A stretch of 64,000 bases of DNA, from positions 461,840 through 525,839 of the forward strand of contig NZ_SOEE01000003.1 in NCBI RefSeq assembly GCF_004366035.1, read 5' to 3'. Within the stretch, counting starts at the first letter, position 1, and every line of letters starts with the position of its first letter. The translations under genes and the position numbers were made by a program. The notes under the pieces are model-generated. The model worked only from the letters and a program-made list of their open reading frames with translations. It made no database searches and was not told where the DNA came from. This document shows positions 7,767 through 17,202 of this stretch, in pieces. The DNA comes from Cytobacillus oceanisediminis (GTDB lineage: Bacteria > Bacillota > Bacilli > Bacillales > Cytobacillaceae).

Positions 7767-8639
7767 TTAAATCCCTGTATGCTTCAGTTTATCGGGGTTT
7801 CGGATAATGTATATGTTTCGGATCAAATTTCCCTCTGTATGAACGATTCCCACCGTATGAATGCCATTATTAGAACGTTGTATAAAAGCAGGTTGTTCGT
7901 TAATTTGACTGATTTCAATTTGAGAAATTCCCTCAATCGTTGATGCTTTGCGTAAAACGCCGAGAAGAAAGCGAATAACGTGATCACTCGTTTTAATTGG
8001 AAAAATAGCAGCCTTTGCTTTTCCTCCTCCATCAGAGACCAGTATAACATTAGGATCAAGCATAGAGACCATTCGCTTCATGTTCCCCTGTTTGAGTGCT
8101 GTCAGAAAGTCAGTAATCAGTTCGCTAGGGGCAGTTTCAGTATGAACAAGCTCTTCAGAGGTAATCCCCATTTTTGCACGTGCACGGCTGAACAGTTTAC
8201 GGCAATTCACCGCACTTTTTTCCATAAGCTCTGCAATTTCCTCATAGTCAAAGCCCAGTGCCTCACGCAAAACAAACACAACACGCTCTGCTGGTGTAAG
8301 CCGTTCAAGAAGTACGATCATCGCATAAGACAATAAATCACCGCGCTCGACTGATTCTATGGAATCATCATTCGAACCCGATTGAAACAGGGGCTCTGGC
8401 AGCCATTCTCCAAAATATTGCTCCCGCTTTTTGCGCGCTGATTTTTGTAAATCATAACATCGATTCGTGACCATTTTACAAAGATAAGCTTTAGGCTCAG
8501 ATAGCTTCTCTTTAGGAACATCATATAATTTCAAAAAAACATCATGTACAACATCCTCTGCATCAGAGGCAGATCCTGTCAATTGATAGGCGAGCTTAAA
8601 CAGCAATCCTTTATATTGCATGTACATTTCTTGCATCAT
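7767..8639 (-). CDS. ECF41-type RNA polymerase sigma factor with SnoaL-like C-terminal extension (SigJ-like)
   Basis: The protein has 290 residues. Sigma-70 region 2 (about 5-75) and region 4 (about 105-160, with ALGFDYEEIAELM) are followed by a SnoaL-like extension of about 120 residues. Two signatures of ECF41 are visible: DGGGK at about 203-207 in the linker to the extension, and NPDKL near the C-terminus. In this group the extension replaces an anti-sigma factor and tunes activity. The start at 8639 or 8636 (two ATG codons) follows GGAAGTGA. The AhpD-like gene opposite it carries a matching promoter. No clear ECF41 promoter was found in front of the sigma gene itself. Confidence 0.9.
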   Translation of the reverse strand: MMQEMYMQYKGLLFKLAYQLTGSASDAEDVVHDVFLKLYDVPKEKLSEPKAYLCKMVTNRCYDLQKSARKKREQYFGEWLPEPLFQSGSNDDSIESVERGDLLSYAMIVLLERLTPAERVVFVLREALGFDYEEIAELMEKSAVNCRKLFSRARAKMGITSEELVHTETAPSELITDFLTALKQGNMKRMVSMLDPNVILVSDGGGKAKAAIFPIKTSDHVIRFLLGVLRKASTIEGISQIEISQINEQPAFIQRSNNGIHTVGIVHTEGNLIRNIYIIRNPDKLKHTGI

Positions 8640-8999
8640 TTCACTTCCAATCTTATTCTGCCAAATGCTGATTCAAAGCAAAAGGCTGCAAAAATAAAAC
8701 GAGGTAAGGAGAGTTTTTGTGACAAAGAGCAGAGGTGCTCCTGAATTTAGTACACAAGCTTCTTTGTACTTAATATGTGTGTTGGCTTAGGAAAAGTTCG
8801 TTTTTTAACTATTAATAAACGGCTGTCGAGTTGAAATGCCGCATACGCCCTTTTTAAAAACGGGTGTACATACTATAAGACTTGGAATTTTATATATATT
8901 ATATCTGAGCCACGTTGCTTGTAAGAACAAAATATGGTTAATTTGGTTATTAAATGATAAAATTTACTGTTGTAAACCCTTAAGAAAAGGGGGCATATT
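8640..8999. other. Intergenic region, no gene seen
   Basis: This 360-bp divergent region between the sigma gene and lnrJ has no convincing ORF. TTGGTT and an A/T-rich TGATAAAAT block lie at 8942-8965 and could form a weak promoter for lnrJ. The rest shows no repeat or hairpin of note. Confidence 0.35.
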
Positions 9000-10121
9000 A
9001 TGAAATCCTACTGGCTATGGATCCTATTAAATGTGGTTGTTTGGCCTTTTGCTATTGCTTATCTTAACCTTCCTATAAACCAATTACCAGTATACATATT
9101 TGGAGTATCATTTTACTTCCTGCTTTTTTTTCTCGTTCCTTTAATCGAGAAAAAGCCAATTGTTTTATTGTTCATATTAGGTACTAATACGATTATTGCA
9201 GCAGCAACCCTGTTTCCCTACAATGACCATTTTAATCCCTTTCTTATTCTCATCCTTTCCCTTCTAATCGCTGAGGGCTTTTATCGACTTCCGTTTCGAT
9301 ACAGTATCGTGAATGGGGCATTAGGTGTATTCGCATTAGGGTTCACCACTTTACATAGTAATCTGGGCTGGTTCCTTCAGACTTTCATAACTGTATATAT
9401 CCTATTCCTTTTGATTGCTCTCATCCATTATAAAAAAACCAAGGATCATCTAATGGATCTGGAAGCACGCCATGAGGCTATTTTCAGTGAATTTCGCGAT
9501 TTAAAACGGAGAGCTGTCACAGAGGAGGAGCTTGCCAGGCAAGAGGAGCGGGTGCTGATTGCCCATGAAATCCATGATTCAGTTGGCCATAAACTGACCG
9601 CCCTTATCATGCAGCTGGAAATGTTTCGTCTGCAAACCTCTGAAAACGAACAGAAAAGAGTAGAATCATTAAAGGAACTGGCTAACGAAAGCCTCAACGA
9701 AACACGCAGGGCCGTAAAATCTCTCAAGGCAAATGACACCGGCGGGCTTCCAGCCATCCTGCGGTTAATTCGCAGGCTCGAATTGGAAAATATGATGCAC
9801 ATTCATTTCTCCGTTAAATACGGTGCCTTTTCTGCCCCGTTGACTGGTGAACAATCCTTTGTGATCTACAGATCAGTCCAGGAAGCCTTAACCAATATCA
9901 TGAAGCATAGTGATGCAAAAGAAGCAGAAATCACCTTCGAAGCACCAGGCGGCAGCATATTCCGATTCGAAATTCGAAACCCAACCACTGGAACGGAAGG
10001 CTATCAGGAAGGCTTCGGACTAAGTCAAATGCGGCAACGGTTAGAGAAGCATAACGGTGGTATGAAGGTGTACCAAACCGAAGGACATTTCATAGTTACC
10101 GGATTCATAAAAATAAGGTAG
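9000..10121 (+). CDS. lnrJ: Sensor histidine kinase, DesK/LnrJ-like
   Basis: The protein has 373 residues. About five membrane segments fill residues 5-145, then a short coiled linker, then a HisKA_3 dimerisation domain with AHEIHDSVGHKLTAL, where His191 should be the phosphoacceptor. The C-terminal HATPase domain has FVIYRSVQEALTNIMKHS (N-box) and GFGLSQMRQRL (G-box). ATG 9000 follows AGAAAAGGGGGC. The kinase, its LuxR-type regulator and the three ABC genes behind it match in order the B. subtilis lnrJK-lnrLMN (yfiJKLMN) locus, which senses and exports polyene-type linearmycins. The ligand here is inferred from synteny only. Confidence 0.75.
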   Translation: MKSYWLWILLNVVVWPFAIAYLNLPINQLPVYIFGVSFYFLLFFLVPLIEKKPIVLLFILGTNTIIAAATLFPYNDHFNPFLILILSLLIAEGFYRLPFRYSIVNGALGVFALGFTTLHSNLGWFLQTFITVYILFLLIALIHYKKTKDHLMDLEARHEAIFSEFRDLKRRAVTEEELARQEERVLIAHEIHDSVGHKLTALIMQLEMFRLQTSENEQKRVESLKELANESLNETRRAVKSLKANDTGGLPAILRLIRRLELENMMHIHFSVKYGAFSAPLTGEQSFVIYRSVQEALTNIMKHSDAKEAEITFEAPGGSIFRFEIRNPTTGTEGYQEGFGLSQMRQRLEKHNGGMKVYQTEGHFIVTGFIKIR

Positions 10122-10165
10122 TTCTCGTAAAGGCTTTTGAGCGCTTATCTATGTATTATCACTGA

Positions 10166-10292
10166 GTTGATTGAAGCGGAAGGTTCGAGACTCCTGTGGG
10201 AGTAGCGAACCAGGGGAGACCCCGCAGACGCGCAGCGGCGAGGAGGCTCCCGGTAGCCCCACGGAAAGCGAGTGCCTGCAGCGGAAATCAAC
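10166..10292. repeat. 127-bp Bacillus-type imperfect palindromic repeat
   Basis: The ends are GTTGATT and AATCAAC (GAAGCGGAAGG near the left end, GCAGCGGAAATC near the right). The interior is far more GC-rich than its surroundings, with the blocks GAGACTCCTG and GAGGAGGCTC. I recognise this as a repeat scattered through Bacillaceae genomes. It lies between the kinase and regulator genes. Confidence 0.7.
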
Positions 10293-10335
10293 GGGCAAAA
10301 TTCAAAGACAATCTATGTTAATAGAGGTGATAACC

Positions 10336-10968
10336 ATGATTCGAATACTCCTCGCTGAAGACCAGGTAATGGTAAGACAGGGCTTAAAAATGATGATTGA
10401 AACCGAACCTGAGTTTAAAGTCACAGGCGAAACAGATAACGGCAAAGAAGCCATCGCCCTTTGTGAAAAAATGCAATTTGACATTGCGATCCTTGATATC
10501 CGCATGCCTGTAATGGACGGACTAAAAGCGGCAAAGACCATCCAGTCCCGCTGGCCGCAGACAAAGATCTTAATGCTGACAACCTTCGATGACGATGATT
10601 ATGTCATGGAGGCGCTTCGGATTGGCGTGAGCGGATACATTCTAAAAAACGGTGACACGGATTCACTGCTCCGTTCGATCCGTAGTGCACTAAAGGGCGG
10701 ATTATCCATAGAAGAAGGGGTAGCCGCAAAGGTCGTTCCCCAGTTAATGAAACAGCAGAACACCAAGGAACCCGATCCATCCCTAACACCCAGGGAACGG
10801 GCTATATTAAAGTGTATTGGGGAGGGGCTCAGCAATAACGAAATTGCAGAACGGCTTGCTATTTCAACAGGCACCGTAAAAAATAATACAAGCCAGATAT
10901 TGACGAAGCTGGATTTAAGAGACCGGACACAGCTCGCCATCTATGCAATCCGCCATAACCTTGTCTAA
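10336..10968 (+). CDS. lnrK: LuxR/NarL-family response regulator, LnrK-like
   Basis: The protein has 210 residues. I chose ATG 10336 because AGAGGTGA lies at 10323-10330; a longer upstream frame runs through the 127-bp repeat and is not real. The receiver domain has Asp9 in the acidic pocket, the phospho-acceptor Asp54 (LDIRMP) and Lys in YILKN. The C-terminal LuxR helix-turn-helix spans about 145-205, with LTPRERAIL, SNNEIAERL and GTVKNNTSQIL. It pairs with the upstream DesK-type kinase and should control the downstream ABC genes. It is separated from the kinase gene by the 127-bp repeat, so read-through or a separate promoter is needed. Confidence 0.8.
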   Translation: MIRILLAEDQVMVRQGLKMMIETEPEFKVTGETDNGKEAIALCEKMQFDIAILDIRMPVMDGLKAAKTIQSRWPQTKILMLTTFDDDDYVMEALRIGVSGYILKNGDTDSLLRSIRSALKGGLSIEEGVAAKVVPQLMKQQNTKEPDPSLTPRERAILKCIGEGLSNNEIAERLAISTGTVKNNTSQILTKLDLRDRTQLAIYAIRHNLV

Positions 10969-11015
10969 TTCAGAAAAAATGATGAAAGTAATGGTGAAAT
11001 ACATAACCCGTGACG

Positions 11016-11045
11016 GGAGACAGTAGTGATGCTGTTTCCTTTTTT
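11016..11045 (+). terminator. Terminator/attenuator in front of the lnrL ABC operon
   Basis: GGAGACAG (11016-11023) pairs with CTGTTTCC (11032-11039) and is followed by TTTTTT. Only about 40 bp separate it from the lnrL start, too little for an obvious full promoter. It may thus limit read-through from lnrK. Confidence 0.65.
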
Positions 11046-11085
11046 ATATCTTAAATGTATCAACTAAATAAAGGAGTGTGGAACC

Positions 11086-12018
11086 ATGCTCGAAACGGTA
11101 AAACTGACGAAAAGCTTTAAAGATAAAAAAGTGGTGGATGAAATCAACCTTTACTTGCAGACAGGCGAATCAGTCGGCCTGCTGGGACCGAATGGCGCCG
11201 GTAAATCAACGACGATTTCCATGATTGCATCCCTCATTAAGCCGACTTCCGGGGATGTGAAGCTTAATGGGAAAAGCACGATTCAAAACCCTTCAGATCT
11301 TCGAAAAATGCTGGGAGTAGTCCCGCAGGAAATCGCGTTATACGAGGAGCTATCAGCGTATGAAAACCTGAAGTTTTTCGGAAAAGCCTATCGTGTTGAA
11401 AAAGAAACCCTTGAAGTCCGTATTCAGGAAGTCTTGGATATGGTCGGCTTAAAGGATCGCCAAAAGGAGCTGATTAAAACCTTTTCCGGCGGAATGAAAC
11501 GAAGAATTAACATCGCTGCTGCGCTGCTGCATAACCCGAAAATCCTCATACTCGACGAACCGACTGTCGGCATTGACCCTCAGTCACGAAACCATATATT
11601 AGAAACCGTTCGGGAATTAAATCAAACCCAAGGCACTACCGTCCTGTATACAAGCCATTACATGGAGGAAGTCGAGCAATTATGCAATCGGGTCTACATT
11701 ATGGATCATGGGAAAATTATCGCAACTGGCAGCAAGGAAGAATTGCTGAGTATTTTATCCAGTGAAGATACCATCGGGGTTCAGCTCAGCAAGAGAAGCG
11801 AAGCATTTACGGACAAAATTAAAACACTGCCGGATGTCCTTCAAGTGGAACAAACGAGTGAGGGCCTTCGCATTATGGCGAAAAAGAATCATCATCTTTT
11901 AAGCAGCCTTGTGCACGCTGCAGAAAAAGAAGGCATTCAAATCATGAACTATAAAGTAGAAATACCAAGCCTGGAGGACGTCTTTCTGCACCTGACAGGG
12001 AAAACATTGCGGGATTAA
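11086..12018 (+). CDS. lnrL: ABC transporter ATP-binding protein, LnrL-like
   Basis: The protein has 310 residues. The nucleotide-binding domain shows Walker [10 protein letters not shown], the Q-loop VPQE, the signature FSGGMKRR and Walker [12 protein letters not shown], then the H-loop [11 protein letters not shown]-terminal tail of about 80 residues is typical of the drug-export class. ATG 11086 follows AAAGGAGTG. The two permease genes follow at 13 bp and with overlap, so the three are one operon. It should power export of membrane-active compounds, by synteny with linearmycin resistance. Confidence 0.85.
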   Translation: MLETVKLTKSFKDKKVVDEINLYLQTGESVGLLGPNGAGKSTTISMIASLIKPTSGDVKLNGKSTIQNPSDLRKMLGVVPQEIALYEELSAYENLKFFGKAYRVEKETLEVRIQEVLDMVGLKDRQKELIKTFSGGMKRRINIAAALLHNPKILILDEPTVGIDPQSRNHILETVRELNQTQGTTVLYTSHYMEEVEQLCNRVYIMDHGKIIATGSKEELLSILSSEDTIGVQLSKRSEAFTDKIKTLPDVLQVEQTSEGLRIMAKKNHHLLSSLVHAAEKEGIQIMNYKVEIPSLEDVFLHLTGKTLRD

Positions 12019-12031
12019 GGAGAGGTGAAAA

Positions 12032-13297
12032 ATGGGCGCTTTTATTAAAAAAGATCTTCTCGTTTTCTGGAGAGACCGCAAAGAGATCTTAATGGCATTA
12101 TTGCTCCCCATCCTAATCATTGTGATCTTGAATTTTGCCTTTTCAGGCCTTTTTAAGGATGAAAAAGCGATGCAAATAGATATTTCAGTGGTGCAGGAGG
12201 ATGATGTGAAGAAGGGGATGGAGCAATTTGCTGCTGCTGTGGAAGCGAAGGGATTATCATCTGAAGAAAAAAGTGCAGTACTTGCAGAAGCAGATAAGCT
12301 TGATCCTGTACAGCTTATTCATGATTTTCTGAACAGCTCTGATTTGAAGGAATGGGTGACTGTAAAGGACTTCAGTGAAAAGGAAGCAGCGGAACAAGTG
12401 AAAAACGGGGAACTGGATGCGATTATTAAAATTCCAGAAGGGTTTACGTTCGAATCGTTATCACATGTTCTATTAGGGGAAACATCTCAAGGGTCCGTAA
12501 CCATTTTAGCCGAGGAGGAATCGGCAGGAGTCAGCACTCTTCAAGAGGTCGTCCATAGCTTTATTAATACGGTAAATACACAATTTGCCCTTGGGAGTAA
12601 AGGAGTCCAGGCCACGGCAGAACCCATTTTGCCGAAGGGTGGCAAGGAAGTGGTTGAAGGGAATGATGGTGCGGATGCGTATACCATTTCCCAATATTTC
12701 ACGATCGCAATCGGCACCCTTTTTGCCTTATTTATGGCTCAAACGGTTTCGTTAAAGACGATGACAGAAAAGCGGGAGCAGGTGTTCAATCGGATTTTAT
12801 TAACGAATAGCCATCCGTTGTCCTTCTTAATTGGGAAAACGGTATCCGCTTTTATTCTCTCCATTCTGCAATTCGCGATTACCCTGACGGTCGTTCAATT
12901 GCTGTTAAATGTATTTCCGGATAAATCATTCACGTTTTGGGCGGGATTAATGGTTGTCCTGATCGCATTTGCCTTAACAGTAGGGGGACTTTCCGCTTTA
13001 TTTACGGCTCTTACACTCCATTTAAGCGACACTAACGCAGCAAGTGGAATATCTACCCTGGTCATTATGGGATTTGGCGTTCTCGGCGGCAGCTTCTTCC
13101 CGCTGGAAGGACTTCCGGAGCCTATTCAAAAAATCGGCGAATGGACACCAAATGGCCTGACACAGACAGCCCTTATTGAATGGGTTCAATATAGCCATTT
13201 CAATGACTTGCTATTCCCGATTTCTTTTCTTATGGGTGTATTTATCATTTGTTTTGCCATCAGTGTGTCAATCTTTCCAAAAAGGGGGCGAAGCTGA
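12032..13297 (+). CDS. lnrM: ABC-2 type transporter permease, LnrM-like
   Basis: The protein has 421 residues. One membrane segment lies near the N-terminus (about 22-42). A long extracytoplasmic domain (about 45-220) follows, and then five segments in the C-terminal half, the usual ABC-2 layout. A helical signature PLEGLPEPIQKIGEWTPNG sits before the last segment, as in YhgE/LnrM-type permeases. ATG 12032 follows AAGGAGAGG. Its stop overlaps the next start by one base (TGATG at 13295-13299), which indicates translational coupling. Confidence 0.85.
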   Translation: MGAFIKKDLLVFWRDRKEILMALLLPILIIVILNFAFSGLFKDEKAMQIDISVVQEDDVKKGMEQFAAAVEAKGLSSEEKSAVLAEADKLDPVQLIHDFLNSSDLKEWVTVKDFSEKEAAEQVKNGELDAIIKIPEGFTFESLSHVLLGETSQGSVTILAEEESAGVSTLQEVVHSFINTVNTQFALGSKGVQATAEPILPKGGKEVVEGNDGADAYTISQYFTIAIGTLFALFMAQTVSLKTMTEKREQVFNRILLTNSHPLSFLIGKTVSAFILSILQFAITLTVVQLLLNVFPDKSFTFWAGLMVVLIAFALTVGGLSALFTALTLHLSDTNAASGISTLVIMGFGVLGGSFFPLEGLPEPIQKIGEWTPNGLTQTALIEWVQYSHFNDLLFPISFLMGVFIICFAISVSIFPKRGRS

Positions 13298-14400
13298 TGT
13301 ATCCAGTGTTTTACGCTCAATTTCTAAAGGACAAACGAAAGCCGCTCCTAATCCTGACATTTATAGGCCTAAGCATTTTAGCTACTCTCATTTTTGGAAA
13401 CTCAGCCTGGCAGACAAATACCACTGTTGCTGTGTTTGCCACTGGCCCAAATGCAGAGGAGATTGAACAAAAATGGGTAAAGTTATTAAATAAGGATAAT
13501 GAAAATACCGAATATGTTATTTCAGAAGAAGGGGAAGCACGTGAACAGGTTAGAGAGGGAAAAAGGGATATTGCCATTCTATTAATGGAACAGGATTATC
13601 GCCTAATAACCGCATCCGATATGCCCAATATTCAGCTCATAGAGCAGGAGGTTCATAAAGTATTTACGGAGGAAGCACAGCTTCAGGCGATCGCAGGTTC
13701 AGCTGATACAGCAGAATTAAGAGAAGAAATCGATCGCTACCTGGAAAAACCGCCCTTGACCGTTAAAATCAAAAGCGTGAACGGCGGAGAATTGACCAGC
13801 CATAATATGGGGACCCAGCTGCTGTTTGGCTTTACCTTATTTATTGCCATGTTCACCATTGGCTTTAAGGTTAATGGCATAAATGCGGATAAAGTCAGCG
13901 GGGTATGGAACCGTCTGAACCTTTCGCCTGTAAGTAAAACCAATATGTATACCGGTCATTTACTGTATAGCTTTTTCATTGGATTTTTTCAAATGGCCGC
14001 TGTTTTTCTGATATTCGAATATGTCATGAACTATGAAATAGGGCCGCTTTCCCTTATTCTGACGATTGCCGCCGTCTTTACATTAAGCAGCGTAAGCCTG
14101 GCTATGCTGGTTGCCGGCTTTACCAAAACGCCGGAAAAGTTCAATATGGTTTATCCATCTGTTATTCCGATTATCCCGATTATCAGCGGTGTGTATGTGC
14201 CGCCGGGTGTAATGGATAATCCGGTTTTCACCTTTATTGCGGACCTGTTCCCTATGGGTTATGCGGTTGAAGCGATGATGGATGCTGCTCTTTTTGGTGC
14301 TGACTGGAGTGAGATCATGCTTCCGGTTTCATTAATGCTGTTAATTGCGGTTATCTATATGGGAATCGGAATAAATCTTGGTGAAAGAAGCAGGAGGTAA
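13297..14400 (+). CDS. lnrN: ABC-2 type transporter permease, LnrN-like
   Basis: The protein has 367 residues, counted from ATG 13297, which overlaps the lnrM stop; AAAAGGGGGCG precedes it. Layout as in LnrM: one N-terminal segment (about 20-40), an outside domain to about 165, then five or six segments. It should form a heterodimeric channel with LnrM, driven by LnrL. Overlap with lnrM makes equal amounts likely. No terminator with a good T run was found directly behind it. Confidence 0.85.
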   Translation: MYPVFYAQFLKDKRKPLLILTFIGLSILATLIFGNSAWQTNTTVAVFATGPNAEEIEQKWVKLLNKDNENTEYVISEEGEAREQVREGKRDIAILLMEQDYRLITASDMPNIQLIEQEVHKVFTEEAQLQAIAGSADTAELREEIDRYLEKPPLTVKIKSVNGGELTSHNMGTQLLFGFTLFIAMFTIGFKVNGINADKVSGVWNRLNLSPVSKTNMYTGHLLYSFFIGFFQMAAVFLIFEYVMNYEIGPLSLILTIAAVFTLSSVSLAMLVAGFTKTPEKFNMVYPSVIPIIPIISGVYVPPGVMDNPVFTFIADLFPMGYAVEAMMDAALFGADWSEIMLPVSLMLLIAVIYMGIGINLGERSRR

Positions 14401-14672
14401 GAAACAGGCATGTTTGGATCACAAGATGGTATTTGATAAACCTGCATCGTGGAAGAGAAGAAGAAATTGGGTTCTGATAACGGGATTCTTATAGAGAAAA
14501 TATCATTTGCGATGTGTTGGATACCAAAAAGGTCCCCAACCTCTGCTTTAAATCGTTTATGTCAAGGGTCCCGGCAAGGGTACTGCCCTTTTTTAAACTC
14601 TTTTGCCCCGTTAGAAATAAGAAAAGCCGCCTGGTTTGGCAGCTGATTTATATCGTGAGTTCAACAGAATTT

Positions 14673-15206
14673 TCACTTGAAATTATTTATATACGGAGGA
14701 GCTTCCAGAATCCAATTACGTTCTAACATAAGTTGTTTTAATGGTATTGAAACGGATATATGTTTGAGTAAAAACTTTGAGACCATAAATCCCACGTCTG
14801 CGCGTATTGATTCCGTTATTATTCTCATTCCTTGAGTCATGGCAATAAGAAGGTTAAAAGATAATAAATTAGCTATTTCCTGCTCCGTAAACCTTGCCCC
14901 ATCAGGTATAGACTGATAATCAGCTATTGGCTTAGGTGCACTAGGTTTGGGTAATGGTACACCTTCTTGCAATAGAAATTCATTTAAATCATTTACAATT
15001 TCTTTATGAACATGGAAAACACTCGTAATTATCTCTTTAAATTCATTATCTTGAACTGTATTTATCCAAACTTCCTCAAGTCGTAATGTATTTTGACCCA
15101 TTCCTGCATATAACCATAAATTACTTGCTTCTAATGTATTTAATGGCTTTTTTTCACCATCTAAAAAAGGTTTAATGGTATCAAATAATGTTTCAAAATA
15201 ATTCAT
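14673..15206 (-). CDS. DUF3231 family protein (single-domain form)
   Basis: The protein has 177 residues, mostly helical. The sequence from NYFETLFDTIKPFLDGE onward, with LNTLEASNLW, is typical of DUF3231. Many members are about 330 residues with two copies of the domain; this one has a single copy. ATG 15206 follows GGGAGGA at good spacing. Function is unknown; the fold is thought to be a four-helix bundle related to spore coat CotF-like or ferritin-like proteins. The gene stands alone, and the preceding 270 bp (14401-14672) hold no supported gene. Confidence 0.7.
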   Translation of the reverse strand: MNYFETLFDTIKPFLDGEKKPLNTLEASNLWLYAGMGQNTLRLEEVWINTVQDNEFKEIITSVFHVHKEIVNDLNEFLLQEGVPLPKPSAPKPIADYQSIPDGARFTEQEIANLLSFNLLIAMTQGMRIITESIRADVGFMVSKFLLKHISVSIPLKQLMLERNWILEAPPYINNFK

Positions 15207-15558
15207 TTAGATCCTCCCGAAAATAGAACATTTTTGAGTTAATTTAACCTTAGAGGTCACATTTATACAGATAGGGAATTAGATTACACTAAATTTCCCC
15301 ATTAGCTAGTGGTCAAATCTTTTTTAACCTACTTGTCCTATTTGACTGACCCGCCCTGTTAATACAATAAGCACTGCTTGGCATTTACGTATAAGTATAC
15401 GTTTATACAGTTTTTCATTGAGAAATTAGTAAACATACTGCCAAAACCTACATCATTTAAATGTAAGAAAAAATAGAAAACCTTTTAATTGAAACAAAAG
15501 TAGACAAATCGAGACACTGTCTTAATTTGTCTACTTTTTTTTGAGCATAAATTACCCT
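15207..15558. other. Intergenic region with a strong terminator
   Basis: Apart from the hairpin at 15496-15542, nothing coding or repeated was seen. Confidence 0.4.
15496..15542 (+). terminator. Intrinsic terminator
   Basis: AAAAGTAGACAAAT pairs perfectly with ATTTGTCTACTTTT around a 15-nt loop, followed by T. No intact plus-strand gene precedes it, so its gene has probably been lost. Confidence 0.75.
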
Positions 15559-16001
15559 GAAGTGCTGAAATTAGAGCATTGGGTTCATGGCACGGTTATT
15601 GCAATTAAGTTAGATGAAATCTATTTTTCCAAGGAGGCTGAAAAAATGAAAGCATTGTAAAGCAGTAAAGATGTAGCTTTAACGAAGGAAAAAGCCCAGT
15701 GGATGTATCAAAAATGGTTGAAATCCGAAATTTTGAGGACAGAGTTCATTAGTTGTTTGCAAAGCGAATCTTACCGGGATTTGTTCATTTATATGCTGTG
15801 GAGGAAGCTGTCGCTGTTGGGGTTAGTGCACATTTAAATGACAAGGACAGCATAACTAGCACCCTCGCGGACATGGTCACTGTATTGCAAAAGGCTTTCA
15901 TGACAAGAAAGTTAAGTATGTCAGGGGTAACAGCAGCAGCAAAATTCCTGGGCATCCCAAGAAGTAGCTTTTATAAAAGGCTGAAGAAGTTTGGAATGTG
16001 A
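15559..16001 (+). pseudogene. Decayed gene with a C-terminal Fis-type helix-turn-helix
   Basis: One frame reads EVLKLEHWVHGTVIAIKLDE to a TAA at 15658, then continues in the same frame with KDVALTKEKAQWMYQKWLK. The homology appears to move to another frame near 15753 and ends with GVTAAAKFLGIPRSSFYKRL, a Fis-type DNA-binding helix pair. There is no start codon with a ribosome binding site at the 5' end. The stop plus the frame change mark it as broken. The last 82 codons alone form an open frame with a TTG start. I do not recognise the parent family. Confidence 0.4.
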
Positions 16002-16017
16002 GTATAGGAAACGAGGG

Positions 16018-16060
16018 ACGGTTCTTTTGCTTTCGGGAAGAAAGTAAGGGAACCGTTTTT
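16018..16060 (+). terminator. Intrinsic terminator
   Basis: ACGGTTC (16018-16024) pairs with GAACCGT (16050-16056), with a further inner GCTTTC/GAAAGT pairing, followed by TTTT. It lies directly behind the decayed helix-turn-helix gene. Confidence 0.65.
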
Positions 16061-16249
16061 GACATGTATCTGCATGCTGGAAGTTTCCATCACTTGGAGC
16101 TGGCTTTCTTTCATCTATAAGTTCCAGCATTACTCCATGTTTACTATCCCATAAACCCAAATAAATAACTTTATAAAAAATAAAAATATACTTTTAAATC
16201 CAAACCAATAAGTCTATTATAGTTATTAAAATTAAAAAAGGAGATTCAT

Positions 16250-17149
16250 ATGCATTCATCTATTCAAGAACAACTTCAGGTATTTAGAGAAAGTCAAAAA
16301 AACAGGGGGCGGCTGCTTATCAATTGTCCTGATCAACCGGGTATTGTGGCTGCTGTATCCAAGTTTCTGTTCCAGCATGATGCTAATATTATTGAATCGA
16401 GTCAATATTCGACAAATCCAGAGGGTGGAACCTTTTTTATACGAATCGAGTTTGAATGTCCTGGTTTACGGTCGAAGGAAGAAGAATTGAAGAGTCAATT
16501 TAAGGAAATCGCAGAAACATTTTCAATGGAATGGAAATTAGCATTTGTTTATGAATTGAAGAAGACAGCTATTTTCGTATCAAAAGAACTTCATTGTTTA
16601 CGTGAGCTGTTATGGGAATGGCAAAGCGGTGATTTGCTTACCGACATCGCTCTTATTGTGAGCAACCACGAGGAAGCAAGAGAAATTGCAGAATCCTTGC
16701 ATATTCCATTCTTTTACCTACCAGCAAGTAAAGAAAATAGAGAGGAAGTTGAAGAAAGACAGCTGCAGCTTTTAAAAGAATTTGATATTGACTTAATCAT
16801 CTTAGCAAGATATATGCAAATTTTGACGCCAGCCTTTGTTGGGGCTCATCCATTCAAGATCATTAATATTCATCACTCTTTTCTTCCTTCATTTGTTGGT
16901 GCGAGGCCATATGATCGAGCCCATCAGCGCGGAGTAAAAATAATTGGGGCAACGTCTCACTATGTTACAAACGATCTTGACGAAGGACCAATCATTGAAC
17001 AAGATATCAAGCGTGTTGACCACCGGGATCATATAGATGATTTAAAAAAGAGCGGACGTTCTATTGAACGAAGTGTTCTTGCCAGAGCGGTTAAATGGCA
17101 TTTAGAAGACCGGATTATTGTTCATGAAAACAAAACAATTGTTTTTTAA
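16250..17149 (+). CDS. purU: Formyltetrahydrofolate deformylase
   Basis: The protein has 299 residues, the normal PurU length. An N-terminal ACT domain (about 18-95, starting RLLINCPDQPGIVAAVSKFL) is followed by a formyltransferase-like catalytic domain. That domain contains NIHHSFLPSFVGARPY, with the Asn and His catalytic residues, and GATSHYVTNDLDEGPII, with the catalytic Asp. The enzyme hydrolyses 10-formyl-tetrahydrofolate to formate and tetrahydrofolate, feeding formate to purine synthesis and balancing one-carbon pools. ATG 16250 follows AAAAGGAG. No other folate gene lies nearby. Confidence 0.93.
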   Translation: MHSSIQEQLQVFRESQKNRGRLLINCPDQPGIVAAVSKFLFQHDANIIESSQYSTNPEGGTFFIRIEFECPGLRSKEEELKSQFKEIAETFSMEWKLAFVYELKKTAIFVSKELHCLRELLWEWQSGDLLTDIALIVSNHEEAREIAESLHIPFFYLPASKENREEVEERQLQLLKEFDIDLIILARYMQILTPAFVGAHPFKIINIHHSFLPSFVGARPYDRAHQRGVKIIGATSHYVTNDLDEGPIIEQDIKRVDHRDHIDDLKKSGRSIERSVLARAVKWHLEDRIIVHENKTIVF

Positions 17150-17168
17150 GGAAAAGGAGCGGTAATGA

Positions 17169-17202
17169 GTGCCTGTCCCTCAGTTTAGTAATGCATTGTC
17201 AT
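17169..17202. repeat. Left half of a GTGCCTG REP-like element
   Basis: GTGCCTGTCCCTCAGTTT closely follows the left arm at 6668 (GTGCCTGTTCCCAAAGTTT), and TAATGC follows in both. The right arm is missing; the sequence runs into the IS3-type end. Confidence 0.55.

Noticed and set aside
8640..8999. ECF41 promoter in front of the sigma gene
   Set aside because: No TGTCACA-N16-CGT match was found on the minus strand upstream of 8639.
14401..14672. Two overlapping frames behind lnrN
   Set aside because: No ribosome binding site, and neither resembles a known protein; probably noncoding.
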